Source: Gammaproteobacteria bacterium
GTDB lineage: Bacteria > Pseudomonadota > Gammaproteobacteria > Chromatiales > Chromatiaceae
DNA: 14,900 nt
Direction of reading: 5' to 3'
Assembly (NCBI GenBank): GCA_019136395.1
Contig: JAGVUH010000423.1
Coordinates: 1-14,900 of the forward strand
Shown one piece after another: positions 13,199-14,900 of the stretch. The position numbers and the translations under genes were made by a program. Under the pieces are notes generated by a model. It made no database searches. It saw only the letters and a list, made by a program, of their open reading frames with translations, and had not been told where the DNA came from. Each line of letters starts with the position of its first letter. Position 1 is the first letter of the stretch.

Positions 13199-13769
13199 TC
13201 TCCAGTGCTCCTCCCTCGTCAGCGCGGACCTCCTGCGGGCCGTGATGCCCGAGGCCCGCCGCCGTGCCGACGCCTATGCCGCGCCGATCTCCCGCGCCAT
13301 GATGGCGTTCGAAATCGTCACCCCGGCCCGCATCGCCGGATTCCTCGCCACCGTGGCCGTCGAGTCCGGCCAGCTGCGCTACACCCGGGAGATTGCCGAC
13401 GGCGCGGCCTACGAAGGCCGGGCCGACCTCGGCAACACGACCCCCGGCGACGGCCGCCGCTACCGCGGCCGCGGGCTGATCCAGATCACCGGCCGGCGCA
13501 ACGTCACCCAATGCTCCCGCGCGCTGTTTGGCGACGATCGCCTCCTCGAAACCCCGGAAATCCTCGAAACCCCGTCCTGGGCCTCGACCTCCGCCGCCTG
13601 GTTCTGGCAATCCCGCGGCCTCAACGAAATCATGGACGCGGGCGACTTTCTCGGCGCCTGCTCCCTCATCAATACCGGCCAGCGCTCGGCGCCGAACAGC
13701 CGCATCAATGGCCTGGCCGAGCGCTTGTCTTTCTACTCCCGGGCCAACCGCGCCCTGTCTGGAGCTTGA
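13188..13769 (+). CDS. Endolysin, GH19 (chitinase/lysozyme-like) glycosidase (193 aa)
   Basis: Cuts the glycan backbone of peptidoglycan during lysis. Visible GH19 features are AVESGQLRYTRE (candidate catalytic Glu59 and Glu68), then EGRADLGNTTPGDGRRYRGRGLIQITGRRN (residues 76-105, the family signature), WFWQSRGLN near residue 140, and INTGQRSAPN plus ERLSFYSRA at the end. The usual AHESG motif reads AVESG here, so the common His is Val58. The length fits the short phage version of the family. ATG 13188 was chosen because the frame up to residue 40 (PEARRRADAYAAPISRAMMAF) resembles the family N-terminus. No Shine-Dalgarno sequence is clear, and a start at the ATG of 13245 (residue 20) is possible but would cut this region. 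There is no signal peptide, so a holin is required for export. Confidence 0.9.
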   Translation: MRLDLQCSSLVSADLLRAVMPEARRRADAYAAPISRAMMAFEIVTPARIAGFLATVAVESGQLRYTREIADGAAYEGRADLGNTTPGDGRRYRGRGLIQITGRRNVTQCSRALFGDDRLLETPEILETPSWASTSAAWFWQSRGLNEIMDAGDFLGACSLINTGQRSAPNSRINGLAERLSFYSRANRALSGA

Positions 13770-13771
13770 CC

Positions 13772-14188
13772 ATGGACCCCATCACCCTCTCCGGCCTGTT
13801 CGCCATCGGCGGAAAACTCATCGACAAACTATTCCCGGATCCCGCGCAGCGCGAGCAGGCCAAGGCCGAGCTGGTGCGCCTGGAGCAGGCCGGCGAACTC
13901 GATGCCATGAAAATCCAGCTCTCCGCCATCATCGCCGAGGCCCAAAGCGCCGATCCCTGGACCAGCCGCGCCCGTCCGTCCTTTCTTTACGTGGTCTACA
14001 TCCTGCTGCTGTGGTCGATCCCCATGGGCGTCCTGACCGTCTTCGCCCCCGAGCGCGCCGCCGCGTTCACCATCGGATTCAAAGCCTGGATGGCAAGCAT
14101 CCCAGAACCCGTCCTGGCCCTCTTCGGGACCGTCATGACCGGCTACGTCATCGGCCGCTCCTGGGAAAAGGTCAGGGGCGGGAAGTGA
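13772..14188 (+). CDS. Holin of the 3TM gene-transfer-release type (138 aa)
   Basis: ATG 13772 follows the endolysin stop by 2 bases, with GGAG at 13761-13764. The frame is open upstream but that part is endolysin shadow. The N-terminus contains LFPDPAQREQAKAELVRLEQ, and residues 60-66 are ADPWTSR followed by a transmembrane helix at about 70-92 (FLYVVYILLLWSIPMGVLTV). A second hydrophobic helix lies at about 112-130 (PVLALFGTVMTGYVIGRS). These match the GTA_holin_3TM family of holins. It makes the membrane hole for endolysin release or membrane depolarisation. It is the last gene of the late operon. Its stop is 27 bases from the stop of a gene on the other strand. Confidence 0.85.
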   Translation: MDPITLSGLFAIGGKLIDKLFPDPAQREQAKAELVRLEQAGELDAMKIQLSAIIAEAQSADPWTSRARPSFLYVVYILLLWSIPMGVLTVFAPERAAAFTIGFKAWMASIPEPVLALFGTVMTGYVIGRSWEKVRGGK

Positions 14189-14215
14189 CCTCCACAATCG
14201 CGCCAGGATCGATTT

Positions 14216-14464
14216 TCAGGGCGCGGTCTGAGGCGCGCTATTCCCGCCCCGCAGAAATTCCGCTTTGATCCTGAAAAGCTCCCACAGCCCGGGGTGCATA
14301 CGTCGATTGCCGGCCTCCCACTCCTGCCAACCGCGGAGAGTGCAGTAGATGAGCGCGGCCGCCGCGGTTTGCGAAAGTCCGGCCGCCTCACGGGCGGCGC
14401 GGACTTCTCCCGGCGATGGGTTGGCAGAAGGGCCTTTCGGCCCCCGGTTTGGATGGTTAGGCAT
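14216..14464 (-). CDS. XRE-type helix-turn-helix protein (82 aa)
   Basis: Reads right to left from ATG 14464 to TGA 14216. A frame from 14659 is open, but its N-terminal 65 residues are basic low-complexity shadow of the neighbouring gene; the real start at 14464 overlaps that gene's end by 8 bases. The sequence SPGEVRAAREAAGLSQTAAAALIYCTLRGWQEWEAGNRRMHPGLWELFRIK has the helix-turn-helix pattern of XRE/Cro repressors: helix 1 at about residues 18-29, the AAGLSQTAAA turn, and a recognition helix near 41-50 (CTLRGWQEWE). It probably binds DNA as a regulator of phage genes. The operator target is not known; a palindrome upstream of this unit (14758-14776) is one candidate. Confidence 0.82.
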   Translation of the reverse strand: MPNHPNRGPKGPSANPSPGEVRAAREAAGLSQTAAAALIYCTLRGWQEWEAGNRRMHPGLWELFRIKAEFLRGGNSAPQTAP

Positions 14465-14690
14465 TGCAGCCAGCGGCCCACTTAGACCCGGCGGCGCCCC
14501 AGCAGAATTCGTCGGCAGAGACAAGGCCGTTCTTGGTGACGCGCTCCCATAGGGCAAGCATTTCCCGGTCGGTCGGCGCTTCCCAGATGCGAACGGCTTC
14601 GGTCTCGTCGCCGCGGGCGAGCCACAGAATAGCGTCCATGATTTCGACGGAGGTTTCACGGCTGGATGCGGATTCGATGAAGCTGATCAT
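14457..14690 (-). CDS. Small phage protein with WGAAG motif (77 aa)
   Basis: Reads from ATG 14690 to 14457 with AGGAGA six bases upstream (positions 14697-14702 on the + strand). The protein contains MDAILWLARGDETEAVRIWEAPTDREMLALWERV and SADEFCWGAAGSKW, with a clear acidic, helical and balanced composition that differs from the shadow frames on the + strand. The C-terminal FCWGAAG motif is typical of a small family found together with the XRE protein in proteobacterial prophages, as I remember it. Function is unknown. It overlaps the next - strand gene by 8 bases, so the two are co-transcribed. Confidence 0.8.
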   Translation of the reverse strand: MISFIESASSRETSVEIMDAILWLARGDETEAVRIWEAPTDREMLALWERVTKNGLVSADEFCWGAAGSKWAAGCNA

Positions 14691-14696
14691 TTTGTT

Positions 14697-14702
14697 TCTC
14701 CT
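14697..14702 (-). promoter_or_regulatory. Ribosome binding site of the WGAAG protein gene
   Basis: On the - strand, AGGAGA lies 6 bases before ATG 14690. It is a strong match and supports this start. Confidence 0.75.
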
Positions 14703-14727
14703 GTAGCCACTGTTCCCGAGGCGCGGT

Positions 14728-14746
14728 GGGTAGCGATGTGCTATCC
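14728..14746 (-). other. Short hairpin in the 5' leader of the - strand unit
   Basis: GGGTAGC and GCTATCC flank the 5-base loop GATGT; seven pairs form with one G-T pair. It lies at the start of the predicted leader. A role in transcript stability or translation is possible, but the match may be chance. Confidence 0.3.
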
Positions 14747-14755
14747 ATGAACTGA

Positions 14756-14783
14756 ATTATACACGCACTGCGTATAAATGCAA
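14756..14783 (-). promoter_or_regulatory. Candidate promoter of the - strand unit
   Basis: Reading the - strand, TTGCAT (14783-14778) and a perfect TATAAT (14761-14756) are 16 bases apart. The -10 is strong and the -35 only partial. The spacer contains the palindrome listed next. A second possible -35, TTGACG (14797-14792), has no well-spaced -10. The region is AT-rich in contrast to the rest of the window. The transcript would start about 60 bases before the ATG at 14690 and cover both - strand genes. Confidence 0.55.
14758..14776. promoter_or_regulatory. Imperfect palindrome, candidate operator
   Basis: TATACACGCACTGCGTATA reads TATACGCA on one arm and TATAC-(AC)-GCA on the other, so the arms match apart from a two-base insertion. 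It lies between the -35 and -10 of the candidate promoter. Binding here would block RNA polymerase. The regulator, possibly the XRE protein itself, is inference. Confidence 0.45.
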
Positions 14784-14816
14784 GGCCATACCGTCAAAAG
14801 TGACGTCTACTTGTAG

Positions 14817-14900
14817 TTAGGCATCGTCATCGTTGCCTGCCACCATCCGCTCTGTTGCTTTCAACATCGCTCTTACGCATTCGCCGTGAATCTCTTGCCA
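14817..14900 (-). CDS. Partial C-terminus of an upstream - strand gene
   Basis: The - strand frame from the right edge to TAA at 14819-14817 is open for 27 codons and reads WQEIHGECVRAMLKATERMVAGNDDDA. The other two - strand frames close within this stretch. The helical, balanced composition fits a small protein end. It stops 20 bases before the -35 site of the candidate promoter. The 5' part is outside the window, so identity cannot be judged. Confidence 0.4.
   Translation of the reverse strand, partial: WQEIHGECVRAMLKATERMVAGNDDDA

Noticed and set aside
14197..14227. Hairpin between convergent ends as a terminator
   Set aside because: The stem is about 8 bp with a 15-base loop and no T-run on either strand, so I do not call a terminator.
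14430..14443. Perfect GGGCC-TTTC-GGCCC hairpin
   Set aside because: It lies inside the XRE coding sequence with no T-run, so chance in GC-rich DNA is the simpler reading.
14464..14706. Open + strand frame opposite the WGAAG gene
   Set aside because: Ser- and Arg-rich with no ribosome binding site; the - strand frame has a strong ribosome binding site and balanced composition.
1..14900. Search for CRISPR, tRNA, transposon ends, reverse transcriptase or variable-repeat pair
   Set aside because: No spaced direct repeats of CRISPR type, no cloverleaf, no transposase and no reverse transcriptase frame were seen by eye. The only repeated DNA is the coding repeats in the two appendage genes.

Overview
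This GC-rich window is the late structural and lysis region of a long-tailed (siphovirus-like) dsDNA phage or prophage. The most likely host is a beta- or gammaproteobacterium. I base that on the GC-rich codon use, the style of the small helix-turn-helix gene on the right, and the GH19 endolysin. The sequence does not settle host species or whether the phage is integrated. No attachment site, integrase, tRNA, insertion sequence or CRISPR array is visible.

Positions 2-14188 are one dense + strand gene series. Stops and starts mostly overlap (TGATG or ATGA) or lie a few bases apart, so it looks like a single late operon whose promoter is outside the window. Region by region: (1) 2-3357 holds four appendage or fibre-like proteins: an end of a propeller-like protein cut by the window edge, a probable beta-helix protein, and two neighbouring proteins sharing the same Gly/Thr/Ala-rich repeat. 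(2) 3341-4049 holds two small proteins of the head-tail or tail-terminator zone. (3) 4059-7349 is the tail core: tail tube protein, tail assembly chaperone with a -1 frameshift extension, and tape measure protein. (4) 7346-12358 holds tail-tip or baseplate proteins, including a hub-like protein and a protein with a short YadA-like segment. (5) 12369-14188 is the lysis cassette: two small hydrophobic proteins, a tiny Cys-rich membrane protein, a GH19 endolysin and a 3TM holin.

Positions 14216-14900 run on the - strand. A two-gene unit encodes a small protein with a WGAAG motif followed by an XRE-type HTH protein. It has a good ribosome binding site and a candidate promoter with an imperfect palindrome between -35 and -10. 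The tail end of another - strand gene reaches the right edge. The late operon and this control unit converge, with only 27 bases between their stop codons.

The most striking element is at 5063-5117. A classical T TTT TTC slippery heptamer lies inside the chaperone gene, followed 4 bases later by a perfect 12-bp inverted repeat that extends inward. A -1 shift there joins the 120-aa G-type protein to a 51-residue T-type tail ending just inside the tape measure start. This is a complete G/GT programmed frameshift module and was found by reading the frames and the RNA fold together.
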